From Rhodoplanes sp. (GTDB lineage Bacteria; Pseudomonadota; Alphaproteobacteria; Rhizobiales; Xanthobacteraceae): a stretch of DNA of 64,000 nt. The notes below the pieces were generated by a model. It was given only the letters and a program-made list of their open reading frames with translations. It was not told the origin of the DNA and made no database searches. Made by a program: the position numbers and the translations under genes. Position 1 is the stretch's first letter. Each line of letters begins with the position of its first letter. The stretch is from positions 62,001-126,000 of the forward strand of contig NZ_JACAAX010000007.1 in the NCBI RefSeq assembly GCF_013377085.1. The letters run 5' to 3'. This document shows, one piece after another, positions 51,439 through 60,291 of this stretch.

Positions 51439-52392
51439 ATGACCAGCAGAGACGACGAGCGGCTGTGGGGCGAGGCCCTGGCGCTGTTGCTGCGCCTGCG
51501 CGAGCGGCCCGGCGACCCCGCGCTCCGGGACGAGGCGGCGCGCTGGTGCGCGCAGAGTTCCGCGCATCGCGCCGCCTTCGACGAGGCCGAGGCGGTGTGG
51601 CGAGTGACGGGCGCGCTGCCGCGCACGCAGGCTCCGACGATCGCTCCGCCGCGTGCTCCGTTGCTCACCCGCCGGCACGTCGCCGCCGGGCTCGGATTCG
51701 CGGTCGCGGCCGGCATCGCCGGGCTCGCGGTGCCCGAGCTGACATTGCGGGCGCGCGCCGACGTGCTCACCGGCACGGCCGAGATCCGCCGCGTCGCGCT
51801 GCCCGACGGCAGCGCCGCGACGTTGGGCCCCGACAGTGCGGTCCGGCTCGCCTACGGGCCCGACGCCCGCGAGGTCGATCTCCTGGCCGGCATGGCTTAC
51901 TTCGAGGTGGCGGCCGGTTCCGCCGCGCCGTTCCGGGCCGTGTGCGGGCCGCTGGCCGTGACGGCCGCCGGCACGGCCTTCGAGGTGTCGCGCGACGCCG
52001 GCTGGCTGATCGCCGCCGCCGACAAAGGCTCCATCGCGGTGCGGTTGCCGGCGACCTCCGGGCCGGCCGAGTCCATGCTGGAGGCCGGCGACTGGCTCTC
52101 CTTCGACGAGAGCGAGCAGGCGATGGCGCGCGGCGTGCGCGCCGCCGGCCTGCGGGCCGCCTGGCGGGACCGCGTCGCCGTCGCCGACCGCGAGCCGGTC
52201 GGCGCCGTGGTCGCCCGCATTGCCCGCTGGCATCGGGGCCGGGTCTTGGTCGCGCCCGGCTTCGGCGGCCGTCGCGTCAGCGGCATCTTCGACCTGCGCG
52301 ATCCCCGCCGCGCCCTGGAAGCCGTGGTGGCCCCGTTCCACGGCCATGTCCGCGACCTCTCGCCCTGGCTCACGGTGCTGACGACGATCTGA
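51439..52392 (+). CDS. FecR-like anti-sigma/sigma regulator
   Basis: A 317-residue inner-membrane regulator. The N-terminal cytoplasmic part (1-75) has a DUF4880-type pattern with ARWCAQSSAHRAAFDEAEAVW. A membrane helix follows at about 80-98. The periplasmic FecR domain (ADVLTGTAEIRRVALPDGS, then VDLLAGMAYFEVAA) runs on to a secretin-like end. It would relay receptor occupancy to the ECF sigma factor 74 bases upstream. Confidence 0.92.
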   Translation: MTSRDDERLWGEALALLLRLRERPGDPALRDEAARWCAQSSAHRAAFDEAEAVWRVTGALPRTQAPTIAPPRAPLLTRRHVAAGLGFAVAAGIAGLAVPELTLRARADVLTGTAEIRRVALPDGSAATLGPDSAVRLAYGPDAREVDLLAGMAYFEVAAGSAAPFRAVCGPLAVTAAGTAFEVSRDAGWLIAAADKGSIAVRLPATSGPAESMLEAGDWLSFDESEQAMARGVRAAGLRAAWRDRVAVADREPVGAVVARIARWHRGRVLVAPGFGGRRVSGIFDLRDPRRALEAVVAPFHGHVRDLSPWLTVLTTI

Positions 52393-52516
52393 CCCGCCCG
52401 ACTTTTGAAAACCTCCAATCGAAGCCGCTGGCGTGAAAACCGCGGCGGCTCGTTCGTCCATCGAGCATGGGGCTGCGGCGCGGGGGCGCCGCCGGGCGAG
52501 CGATCGGGGCAGGGGA

Positions 52517-54943
52517 ATGCGTCAGCGTCGAACCAGGATTTTGGAGGCGGCCGTCGCGGTCGGCCTGGCGGCGATGCCGCTGGCCGGGGCGGGCGGCGCG
52601 CTCGCCCAGGCGGTCGCCGAGGCCGCCACATTCTCGGTGCCGGCCGGATCGCTGTCGTCGGCGCTGGTCGCCTTCGGGCGCCAGAGCGGCCTCCAGGTGA
52701 GCTTTGCGCCGGAGATCGCGACCGGCAAGTCGAGCCCCGGCGTCGCCGGCGCGCTCAAGCCCGACGCGGCGCTGGAGCGGCTGCTCGGCGGCACCGGCCT
52801 GATCTGGCGCTGGGCCAACGACGCCACCGTGACGATCTACGATCCGCGTTCCGCCGCCATGACGGCGAACGCGCAGGGCACCATTCCGCTCGAGGAGATC
52901 CAGGTCACGGGCGTCGGCACCAAATCGAGCGAGACCGCCTGGGGCCCGGTCGACGGCTATGTCGCGACCCGCAGCGGCGCCGGCTCCAAGTCCAACACGC
53001 CGATCGTCGAGATCCCGCAGTCGGTCTCGGTCGTCACCCGCGACCAGATGCGCGACCGCGGTGTCCAGACCGTCACCGAGGCGCTGCAATACACCCCAGG
53101 CGTCGTCACCTCGGCGGGCGGCAAGGACCCGCGCTTCGACATCGTCTATCTACGCGGATTCAACACGCAGGGCTCCGGCGGCTATCGCGACGGCATGCGG
53201 GAGTTCGCCGACGCCAACGCCCTCAGCGCCTACCGGACCGAGCCCTACGGGCTCGAGCGTATCGACGTGATGCGCGGCCCCGGCTCGGTGCTCTACGGCC
53301 AGACCGGGCCGGGCGGCGTCATCGACAAGATCAGCAAGCGGCCGACGCCAGTGCCGTTCGCCGAGTTCGTCGGTACGTTCGGCAATTTCGACCGGATCCA
53401 GGGCGCCTTCGACCTCGGCGGCGCGGCGGATGAGGCGGGCAGGTACCAGTTCCGCCTGACCGGGCTCTTGCGCGAGAGCGACGCCCAGATCGCCCATTTC
53501 TCGCGGTTCGTCCCGGACGACCGCAAATACGTCGCGCCGGCCTTCACCTGGCAGCCGACCGCCGACACCCGGTGGACGATCCTGACCGAGTACCAGCACG
53601 ACCTGAGCGGCAACGCCTTTCCCGTCTCGCGGCTGCGGACCTCGGGATCGACCGTGACGGCCGTCAGCGCCCTGCCGCTGTATCTCGGCGATCCGAACTG
53701 GAACAAGTACGACCACGAGCAGTACCGGATCGCATCGCTGTTCGAGCACCGGTTCAACGACGTGCTCGCCGTGAAGCAGAACATGGCCTTCACGTCGCTG
53801 ACGCTCGACTACCGCTATCTCACCGGCTCGCTCGCCAACAACGCGACGACGGCCCAGCGGGTCGCCCGCACCTCCGACGACAAGGCCGATACCTACACGC
53901 TCGATAATCAGGCCCATGCGAACTTCTTTACCGGACCACTGTCGCACGCTGTCCTGGTCGGCTTCGATTTTCAGCGTCTCGGCTTCGACACCGTGTTCAA
54001 GGGCAGCCCCGGCACCTACGCGCTCGACACCATCAATCCGATCTACGGCATCGCGGTGCAGCCGGCCACGAGCACGTTGACCAGCACGGCCCAGACGCTG
54101 CAGCAGGCCGGCCTCTACGCCCAGGATCAGGTCAAGCTCGACAAATGGCTGCTCACCCTCGGCATCCGTCACGATCATGCGGAGCTGGAGAGCGACAACC
54201 GGGTCAGCAGAGCGGTCACCAACACAGACGACACGGCGACCACCAAGCGGGTCGGGCTCACTTACCTGTTCGACGACGGCGTCGCGCCCTATGCGAGCTG
54301 GGCGACCTCGTTTCTGCCGACCACCGGCACGGACTTCTCCGGCAATCCGTTCAAGCCGACGACGGGTCGGCAATACGAGGTCGGCGTCAAATGGCAGCCG
54401 CCCGGCAGCCGGACGCTGGTCACGGTCGCGGCCTTCGACATCGTCCAGCAGAACGTCCTGACGACCGATCCGGTGAACACGGGGTTCAGCGTCCAGACCG
54501 GTGAGATCTCTTCGCGCGGTATCGAGTTCCAGGCGACGACGTCGCCGCTCGCCGGCCTCGACCTGATCGTCTCCGCCTCGGTACAGGACGTCGAGGTGAC
54601 CCGGAGCACCAAGGCCGATCTCGGCAAGGTGCCGCTGCTGATCCCCGAGCAGCAGGCGGCGGCCTGGGCCAAGTACACGATCCAGAGCGGCTTTTTCACC
54701 GGCCTCGGCTTCGGCGCCGGCGTGCGCTACATCGGGGAGACCTGGGCGGACCTCGCCAACACCATCCCGAACGCGCCGCAGACCGTGGTCGACGCCGCGC
54801 TCTCCTACGATTGGAAAGGCGCCCGCTTCGCCCTCAACGTGACCAATCTGTTCGACCGCGAGCAGGCCCTGTGCACCACCTCGGGCGGCTGCCAGTTCAT
54901 CAGCCCGCGCACCGTGGTCGGTTCGGTCCGCTACCGGTGGTGA
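52517..54943 (+). CDS. TonB-dependent siderophore receptor with N-terminal signalling domain
   Basis: An 808-residue outer-membrane transporter. The signal peptide is MRQRRTRILEAAVAVGLAAM with cleavage near ALAQA. Residues 40-100 form the STN signalling domain (FSVPAGSLSSALVAFGRQSG) that touches the FecR-like protein. The plug domain has IPQSVSVVTRDQMRDRG and ERIDVMRGPGSVLYGQTGPG. The 22-strand barrel ends in the normal C-terminal aromatic (RYRW). A GTG at 52433 is an alternative start. The ferric ligand is probably a hydroxamate siderophore type, which is inference. Confidence 0.93.
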   Translation: MRQRRTRILEAAVAVGLAAMPLAGAGGALAQAVAEAATFSVPAGSLSSALVAFGRQSGLQVSFAPEIATGKSSPGVAGALKPDAALERLLGGTGLIWRWANDATVTIYDPRSAAMTANAQGTIPLEEIQVTGVGTKSSETAWGPVDGYVATRSGAGSKSNTPIVEIPQSVSVVTRDQMRDRGVQTVTEALQYTPGVVTSAGGKDPRFDIVYLRGFNTQGSGGYRDGMREFADANALSAYRTEPYGLERIDVMRGPGSVLYGQTGPGGVIDKISKRPTPVPFAEFVGTFGNFDRIQGAFDLGGAADEAGRYQFRLTGLLRESDAQIAHFSRFVPDDRKYVAPAFTWQPTADTRWTILTEYQHDLSGNAFPVSRLRTSGSTVTAVSALPLYLGDPNWNKYDHEQYRIASLFEHRFNDVLAVKQNMAFTSLTLDYRYLTGSLANNATTAQRVARTSDDKADTYTLDNQAHANFFTGPLSHAVLVGFDFQRLGFDTVFKGSPGTYALDTINPIYGIAVQPATSTLTSTAQTLQQAGLYAQDQVKLDKWLLTLGIRHDHAELESDNRVSRAVTNTDDTATTKRVGLTYLFDDGVAPYASWATSFLPTTGTDFSGNPFKPTTGRQYEVGVKWQPPGSRTLVTVAAFDIVQQNVLTTDPVNTGFSVQTGEISSRGIEFQATTSPLAGLDLIVSASVQDVEVTRSTKADLGKVPLLIPEQQAAAWAKYTIQSGFFTGLGFGAGVRYIGETWADLANTIPNAPQTVVDAALSYDWKGARFALNVTNLFDREQALCTTSGGCQFISPRTVVGSVRYRW

Positions 54944-54944
54944 C

Positions 54945-56180
54945 GTGGTGACGGAGGCGTCGTCGCGCGGACCGCGGCTGCGGCCCTGGCTGGTGCGGCT
55001 GCATCGCTGGGTCGGGCTCGCCATCGCGCCGTTCCTGATCGTGTCGGCGCTCACCGGCAGCGCCATCGCGTTCCGCGAGGAGCTCGATGCCTGGCTCAAC
55101 CCGGACCTGTTCGCGGCGCCCGGCGTCGGCACGCCGCTGGCGCCCTCCGGGATCGTCGCCGCCGTGGAGGCGGCCGATCCGCGCGTGCGCGTCGTCCGGG
55201 TGCCGCTGCCGCACGAACCCGGCGAGGCTTTGGTCGTCGGCGTGCAGCCGAGGCTCGATTCGGTGACGTGGCGGCCCTTCGCCATCGACCACAACCAGGT
55301 GTTCGTCGATCCGGTCACGGGGGTGGTGCTGGGCCGGCGGCTGTTCGGCGCGGCGCGGCTCGACCGCGCGCACCTGATGCCGTTCCTGTACCAGCTCCAC
55401 TTCACCCTGATGACGCCGGCCCGCTGGGGCGTCTGGCTGCTCGGCGGCGTCGCGATCCTGTGGTTCCTCGACGGCTTCGTGGCGCTCGCCTTGACGCTGC
55501 CGCGGGCGCGGCCGCTGCTCGCGTACTGGGGGACGGCGTGGCGGATCAAGCGCGGCGCCAGCGCCTACCGGCGAAACTTCGACCTGCACCGGGCCGGGGG
55601 CTTGTGGCTGTGGAGCGTGCTGCTGGTCCTGGCCTTTTCGGGCGCGGCGCTCAACCTGACGGCCGAGGTATTTCGCCCGGTCGTCTCGCTGGTCTCGACG
55701 CTGACGCCGAGCGCGCGCGAAGCGGGTGCGCCGCGGCTGCGGCGTCCGCCGGCCGAGCCGAAGCTCTCCTTCGAGGATGCCTTCGCGGCGGCCCGTTGCG
55801 TGATCGCCGAGCGCGGCTGGGCCATGGCGCCGCTCCAGGCCGCCTATATCCGGCACTACGGCGCGTATTTCGTCAGCGTCGCGGCACCGGGTCCCGACCA
55901 CGACGACGGGATCGGCCACCCGCATCTCTTCTTCGACGACCAGGACGGCACGCTGCTGCACGCCGAGGTGCCGGGCGAGGGCTCGGCCGGCGACATCTTT
56001 CTGGATCTCCAGCACCCGCTGCACACCGGCCGGATCATCGGCCTGCCGGGCCGCATCCTGATCTGCATCGCCGGGCTGGTGACGGCCGCGCTGACCATTA
56101 CGGGCGTGGTTCTGTGGGCCACCAAGCGCCGCCGCGCGCGCCGCCCGCGTGCCGCGATGGAGACCGCGACGGCCGAGTAG
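54945..56180 (+). CDS. PepSY-associated membrane protein (iron-uptake linked)
   Basis: A 411-residue inner-membrane protein with four main hydrophobic segments. The opening WLVRLHRWVGLAIAPFLIVS, then FLYQLHFTL and NFDLHRAGGLWLWSVLLVLA, and the final DLQHPLHTGRIIGLPGRILI are the conserved His-bearing motifs of PepSY_TM proteins. Such proteins reduce or release iron from siderophores in the periplasm. A GTG start lies 1 base after the receptor stop, so the genes are coupled. Confidence 0.88.
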   Translation: MVTEASSRGPRLRPWLVRLHRWVGLAIAPFLIVSALTGSAIAFREELDAWLNPDLFAAPGVGTPLAPSGIVAAVEAADPRVRVVRVPLPHEPGEALVVGVQPRLDSVTWRPFAIDHNQVFVDPVTGVVLGRRLFGAARLDRAHLMPFLYQLHFTLMTPARWGVWLLGGVAILWFLDGFVALALTLPRARPLLAYWGTAWRIKRGASAYRRNFDLHRAGGLWLWSVLLVLAFSGAALNLTAEVFRPVVSLVSTLTPSAREAGAPRLRRPPAEPKLSFEDAFAAARCVIAERGWAMAPLQAAYIRHYGAYFVSVAAPGPDHDDGIGHPHLFFDDQDGTLLHAEVPGEGSAGDIFLDLQHPLHTGRIIGLPGRILICIAGLVTAALTITGVVLWATKRRRARRPRAAMETATAE

Positions 56181-56186
56181 GGACGG

Positions 56187-57188
56187 TCAGCCGTGCTGAT
56201 CCGTCCAGGCGCCCGTTCCGGCGACCTGCGGGGCGGGCTCGCCGGGCGTCCAGCGGAGCGCCGATCCGCCCTCGATCGCGATGCCCTCGTCGACGACGAC
56301 CCGAAGCAGGCGCTTCGCGCCGGGAAAGCGCGCAACCTCGTCCGAGTCCCAGATCACCTCGGCGCGGCCGGTGAGCATCAGCACGTCGCCGGTCGCGTCG
56401 TCGACGAACAACACCCCGGTGGCCGGGTTCGTCAGGATGTTGCCGAAGGTGTTGAAAAAGAAGTTTCCGAGGAAATCGGGGACGACCAGCACGCTGTGTC
56501 CGCCCTCGCGGCGCAGGTCGACGAAGCCCGGCCGGCCGCCGCGGTGGCTGATATCGACGCCCTCGACCGGATCGCCGTCGCCGGCCCCCGGCGAGGCGGT
56601 GGCGATATAGAACGTGTCGGCTGCGCGCACCAGCGCCGCGGCCTGTTGGGACAGCACGGCGCCCTCGGGCCGCAGCCGTGGCCGGCCGCACGTCGGGGCT
56701 TCGACATAGGTCACGCTGCGGGCGCGGATGTACTTGGCGCAATTCCCAAAGCTCTGGTCGACCGCGATCGACATCGTGGTGCCGTCGATGGCGGCGATGC
56801 GGCCGTTCATGCGGTTGCGCCGGCGGGTCGCCGGCTGGATGCCGAGCACGCCGACGGGCGCACCCGGCACCAGCGTGCCGCCGAGCGGATGGCCGGCCGG
56901 CAGCACGGCGTCGACCGTCAGGGTGTGCGGATCGCCCGAGTGGGCAAATCCCGGCGGTCCGGCGAGGAGGGCGGCCCAGGGCCGGCCCTGCCGGTCGAGC
57001 GCGCCGACGACCAGGAACGGCAGCGTCGCGAAGAAGGCGCGGTGCTGGTCCGGCATGGCGGTGCGGATGCCGAAGCGGCCGCCGCGCTCGGCGATCTCGC
57101 GGGCGCCGACGCGCTCCTGCGCGGCAATCTCGCCGGCGTGCCAGGGAGAGGAGTCGAGGCTCCAGCCGGGCGGCCTCGCCGAGGTCAT
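56187..57188 (-). CDS. Pyridoxamine-phosphate-oxidase-like flavin-binding protein
   Basis: A 333-residue protein. The first half contains HRAFFATLPFLVVGALDRQG and RPWAALLAGPPGF; the second half has FLGNFFFNTFGNILTNPATGV, the split-barrel FMN-binding fold of the PNPOx family. The double length fits the larger branch found next to GST or ferredoxin genes, not true PdxH. It is translated from a 4-base overlap with the GST gene, so the two act together, perhaps in stress or xenobiotic metabolism. Confidence 0.85.
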   Translation of the reverse strand: MTSARPPGWSLDSSPWHAGEIAAQERVGAREIAERGGRFGIRTAMPDQHRAFFATLPFLVVGALDRQGRPWAALLAGPPGFAHSGDPHTLTVDAVLPAGHPLGGTLVPGAPVGVLGIQPATRRRNRMNGRIAAIDGTTMSIAVDQSFGNCAKYIRARSVTYVEAPTCGRPRLRPEGAVLSQQAAALVRAADTFYIATASPGAGDGDPVEGVDISHRGGRPGFVDLRREGGHSVLVVPDFLGNFFFNTFGNILTNPATGVLFVDDATGDVLMLTGRAEVIWDSDEVARFPGAKRLLRVVVDEGIAIEGGSALRWTPGEPAPQVAGTGAWTDQHG

Positions 57189-57826
57189 GATACCGCCTCC
57201 AGGGCCGGCTCGGTCTTTTGCATCGGCACGAAGCCGGGCAGGGCCTCGATACCGGCGAGCCAGGCGACGATACGCGGGTAGGGCGCCAGTGCGACGCCGC
57301 CCTCCGGCGCATGCGCAGTGTAACTGTAAAGGGCGACGTCCGCGATGGTCGGCCCGTCGCCGGCGACGAACCGCCGCGTGGCGAGATGCCGGTCGAGCAC
57401 GCCGAACAACGCATGCGCCGTCGCCTTGGCGGCCGCGTGGTCGCGCGGTGCCCCGAACACCGTGACGAGCCGTGCCGTCGCCGGCCCGGCCGCGAGCGGT
57501 CCGGCCGCGATCGACAGCCAGCGCTGGATCTCGGCCGCGGTGTCCGGATCGGTCGGGTACCAGCGTCCGGTTCGGTCATAGCGCAGCGCCAGATAGACCA
57601 GGATCGCGTTGCTGTCGGCGATCACCCGGTCACCGTCCTCCAGCACGGGTACTTGCCCGAACGGGTTCTTGGCCAGGAACGCCGGAGCCTTGTGGGCGCC
57701 GACGGCGAGGTCGACCTCGATCGTTTCGGCCGCGAGCCCGAGCAGAGAGAGAAACAGCTCGGCCCGGTGGGCGTGGCCGGAGAGCGGGTAGCGATGCAGG
57801 CGGAGCGTGGTCTTCGGCGCGGTCAT
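57185..57826 (-). CDS. Glutathione S-transferase
   Basis: A 213-residue GST with LRLHRYPLSGHAHRAELFLS, the cis-Pro segment FGQVPVLEDGDRVIADSNAI and the C-terminal GDGPTIADVALYSYTAHAPEG. It is the first gene of a two-gene operon with the flavin-binding protein, divergent from the LysR gene at 57935, which is likely its regulator. Confidence 0.93.
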   Translation of the reverse strand: MTAPKTTLRLHRYPLSGHAHRAELFLSLLGLAAETIEVDLAVGAHKAPAFLAKNPFGQVPVLEDGDRVIADSNAILVYLALRYDRTGRWYPTDPDTAAEIQRWLSIAAGPLAAGPATARLVTVFGAPRDHAAAKATAHALFGVLDRHLATRRFVAGDGPTIADVALYSYTAHAPEGGVALAPYPRIVAWLAGIEALPGFVPMQKTEPALEAVS

Positions 57827-57896
57827 GTTGGTCTCCCGGGGCGCGAGGAACGGCGACCCGAGACCTAGCTGTTGCGCATTGCCGGTAGAATATGCT

Positions 57897-57912
57897 GATC
57901 TCGTAAAAGATC
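57897..57912. promoter_or_regulatory. Palindrome GATCT-N6-AGATC in the divergent LysR/GST promoter
   Basis: A perfect 5-6-5 palindrome (57897-57901 and 57908-57912) stands in the 108-base gap between the divergent genes, 22 bases before the LysR start. LysR-type proteins often bind such sites beside their own gene. The surrounding bases are A/T-rich. Confidence 0.5.
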
Positions 57913-57934
57913 ATTACAAAATGCGGAATAATCC

Positions 57935-58843
57935 ATGGACCGGCTCGGCGCCATGCGGGCCTTCGTGGCGGTGGCCGAGGAGGAGGGCTTCTCGGCCGCG
58001 GCCAAGCGACTCGGCCTGTCGCCGCCGGCCGTGACGCGAGCGGTCGCGGCGCTCGAGGAGGCGCTCGGCACGCGGCTGCTGCGGCGGACCACCCGGGTGG
58101 TGCGGCTCACCGAGGCGGGGCGGACCTTCCTGATCGACTGCCGACGCATCCTGGCCGCGCTCGACGAGGCGATGGCGGCGGCCGCCGGCACCCAGACCGA
58201 GCCGCGCGGCCGGGTCGCCGTGACGGCACCGGCGATGTTCGGGCGCCGCCACGTGGCGCCCGTGATGGTGGCGCTGCTGGCCCGCCATCCCGGGCTCGCC
58301 GTGCAGACCCTGTTCGTCGACCGCGTCGTCGATCTCCTGGAAGAGGGCATCGACATCGCCGTGCGCATCGCGCACCTCGCCGACTCGTCGTTGACCGCCG
58401 TAAAAGTCGGCAGCATGCGGCGCGTCGTCTGCGCCGCACCGGCCTATCTCGACGCCCATGGAACGCCGGCCGATCCGCGCGATCTCGCCGACCACGAGGC
58501 GATCGCCTTCTCGCAGGCCGCGACCGAGGCGCTGTGGTCGTTCCCGGCGGGCCGGCGCAGCCTGACCGTGAGGCCGCGCACCCGGCTGGTCGTCAACTCG
58601 GCCGAGATGGCCATCGCCGCGGCTGTGGCCGGCCACGGCATCGCGCGGGTGCTGTCCTATCAGGCGGTTCGCGAGGTGCAGGCCGGAGCGCTGCGGATCG
58701 TCCTGGCCGCGCACGAGCCGGCGCCCGTCCCGGTCCATGTCGTCCATGGCGAGGGCCGGCAGGTGTCGGCCCGCAGCCGGGCCGTCATCGATTTCGCGGT
58801 GGAGCGCCTGCGCGCCGACGCGCCCGGCTGGATTGCGGTCTAA
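57935..58843 (+). CDS. LysR family transcriptional regulator
   Basis: A 302-residue regulator. The N-terminal winged helix has [20 protein letters not shown] and [20 protein letters not shown]. The effector domain starts at about 90 ([20 protein letters not shown]). The subtype resembles regulators of GST or alcohol-dehydrogenase genes. It probably controls the divergent GST/flavoprotein pair. It overlaps the convergent rnd gene by 4 bases. Confidence 0.93.
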   Translation: MDRLGAMRAFVAVAEEEGFSAAAKRLGLSPPAVTRAVAALEEALGTRLLRRTTRVVRLTEAGRTFLIDCRRILAALDEAMAAAAGTQTEPRGRVAVTAPAMFGRRHVAPVMVALLARHPGLAVQTLFVDRVVDLLEEGIDIAVRIAHLADSSLTAVKVGSMRRVVCAAPAYLDAHGTPADPRDLADHEAIAFSQAATEALWSFPAGRRSLTVRPRTRLVVNSAEMAIAAAVAGHGIARVLSYQAVREVQAGALRIVLAAHEPAPVPVHVVHGEGRQVSARSRAVIDFAVERLRADAPGWIAV

Positions 58844-60060
58844 ACGGTCCGCTCGACCGCGATCACCCGGCCGCGCTCGACCGCGAGCGAAAGCTGGCCG
58901 TGCTTGAGCGCGAGCGCCTTGTCGCCGAACAGCTCGCGACGCCAGCCCTTGAGGGCACGCACGTCGGCCTCGTCGTCGGCGGCGATGTGCTCGAGGTCGT
59001 CGACCGTGGCGATCACCTTGGCGGCGACGCCGTGGCGCTCCGCCGTCATCCGCAGCAGAACCTTCAGAAGCTCGACCGTGGCGCTGCCATTGGCCATCGG
59101 CCGGCTGCGCTCGATCGGCGGCAGCGTCTTGGGGTCGCGGGCGAGCCCGGCCTTGATCGCCTCGACGATGTCCTGGCCCCAGCGCGAGCGCTCGAAGCCC
59201 TTGGGCAGCGAGCGCAGGCCGGCGAGCCGCTCCGGCGTCGTCGGCGCCTGCAGGGCGATCTCGCCGATCACGTCGTCCTTGAGCACCCGGCCGCGCGGAA
59301 CATCGCGCGACTGCGCCTCGCGCTCGCGCCAGGCGGCGACCTCGATCAGGACGGCGAGCTCCTTGGGTTTTCGCACCCGGCTCTTGAGCCGTTCCCAGGC
59401 GGTCTCCGGATCGGCCCGGTAGGTCGACGGCGAGGTGAGGATCTCCATCTCCTCGTCGACCCAGTTGGTGCGGCCGCGCCGCGCCAAATCCTCCGACAGG
59501 GCCACATAGGCGTCGCGCAGATGAGTGACGTCGGAGGTCGCATAGGCGATCTGGGCCGGCGTCAGCGGCCGACGCGACCAGTCGGTGAAGCGGTGCGACT
59601 TGTCGAGATTGTCGCCGGTGATTCGCTGGACGAGCTGGTCGTACGAGATGGCGTCGCCGTACCCCAGCACCATGGCGGCGACCTGGGTGTCGAAGATCGG
59701 GCGCGGGATCAGCGAGGCCTGGTGCCAGACGATCTCGATGTCCTGACGGGCGGCGTGGAAGACCTTCACCACCCGTTCGTTCGCCATCAGGGCGTAGAAC
59801 GGGGCGAGGTCGATGCCGTCGGCCAGCGTGTCGACCACCACGGCCTCTTCCGGCGTCGCGATCTGGGCGACGCAGAGCAGCGGATAGTAGGTTGATTCGC
59901 GCAGGAACTCGGTGTCGACCGTGACGAAGGGATGCGCCGCCATCCGCTCGCAGACGGCTGCGAGCGCGTCGGTGGTGGTGATCGGCTCGACCGCCTGGAT
60001 GTCGGTGGGCTCGCCGGCTGCGCGGGCGGTTCGCGTACGCAACGGATCCTCGGTCAGCAT
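58840..60060 (-). CDS. rnd: Ribonuclease D
   Basis: A 406-residue 3'-5' exoribonuclease for tRNA maturation. The DEDDy set is visible: [13 protein letters not shown] (Asp, Glu), [13 protein letters not shown] (Asp) and [13 protein letters not shown] (Tyr, Asp). An HRDC domain follows ([18 protein letters not shown], near 215-290). It is slightly longer than the E. coli enzyme. It is convergent to the LysR gene, with the last 4 bases shared. Confidence 0.95.
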   Translation of the reverse strand: MLTEDPLRTRTARAAGEPTDIQAVEPITTTDALAAVCERMAAHPFVTVDTEFLRESTYYPLLCVAQIATPEEAVVVDTLADGIDLAPFYALMANERVVKVFHAARQDIEIVWHQASLIPRPIFDTQVAAMVLGYGDAISYDQLVQRITGDNLDKSHRFTDWSRRPLTPAQIAYATSDVTHLRDAYVALSEDLARRGRTNWVDEEMEILTSPSTYRADPETAWERLKSRVRKPKELAVLIEVAAWREREAQSRDVPRGRVLKDDVIGEIALQAPTTPERLAGLRSLPKGFERSRWGQDIVEAIKAGLARDPKTLPPIERSRPMANGSATVELLKVLLRMTAERHGVAAKVIATVDDLEHIAADDEADVRALKGWRRELFGDKALALKHGQLSLAVERGRVIAVERTV

Positions 60061-60291
60061 CGAACGGGGGGGAGGGGCTGGGCTGACGGGCCTGGCCCGC
60101 CGAATGCACGATGAAACATTTTGGTCATGAGGGCATCGATCATCAGGCCGAATGTTAGCGCGGTGAACCCGCGAGGTCGAGCAGTGCAGCCGGCATAAGC
60201 CGGAAATTCAAGGAATTTTCGCAAGATCGCAGGTGTCGTCGGGGTCGTCTACGCGGCGCGGTAGGGCGGTGCCGACGGAACGGCAGGGCGT

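Noticed and set aside
53150-55549. 799-codon open frame on the minus strand
   Set aside because: It lies fully over the TonB receptor and PepSY genes and reads as Arg/Gly/Val-rich mirror sequence without domains, an effect of high GC.
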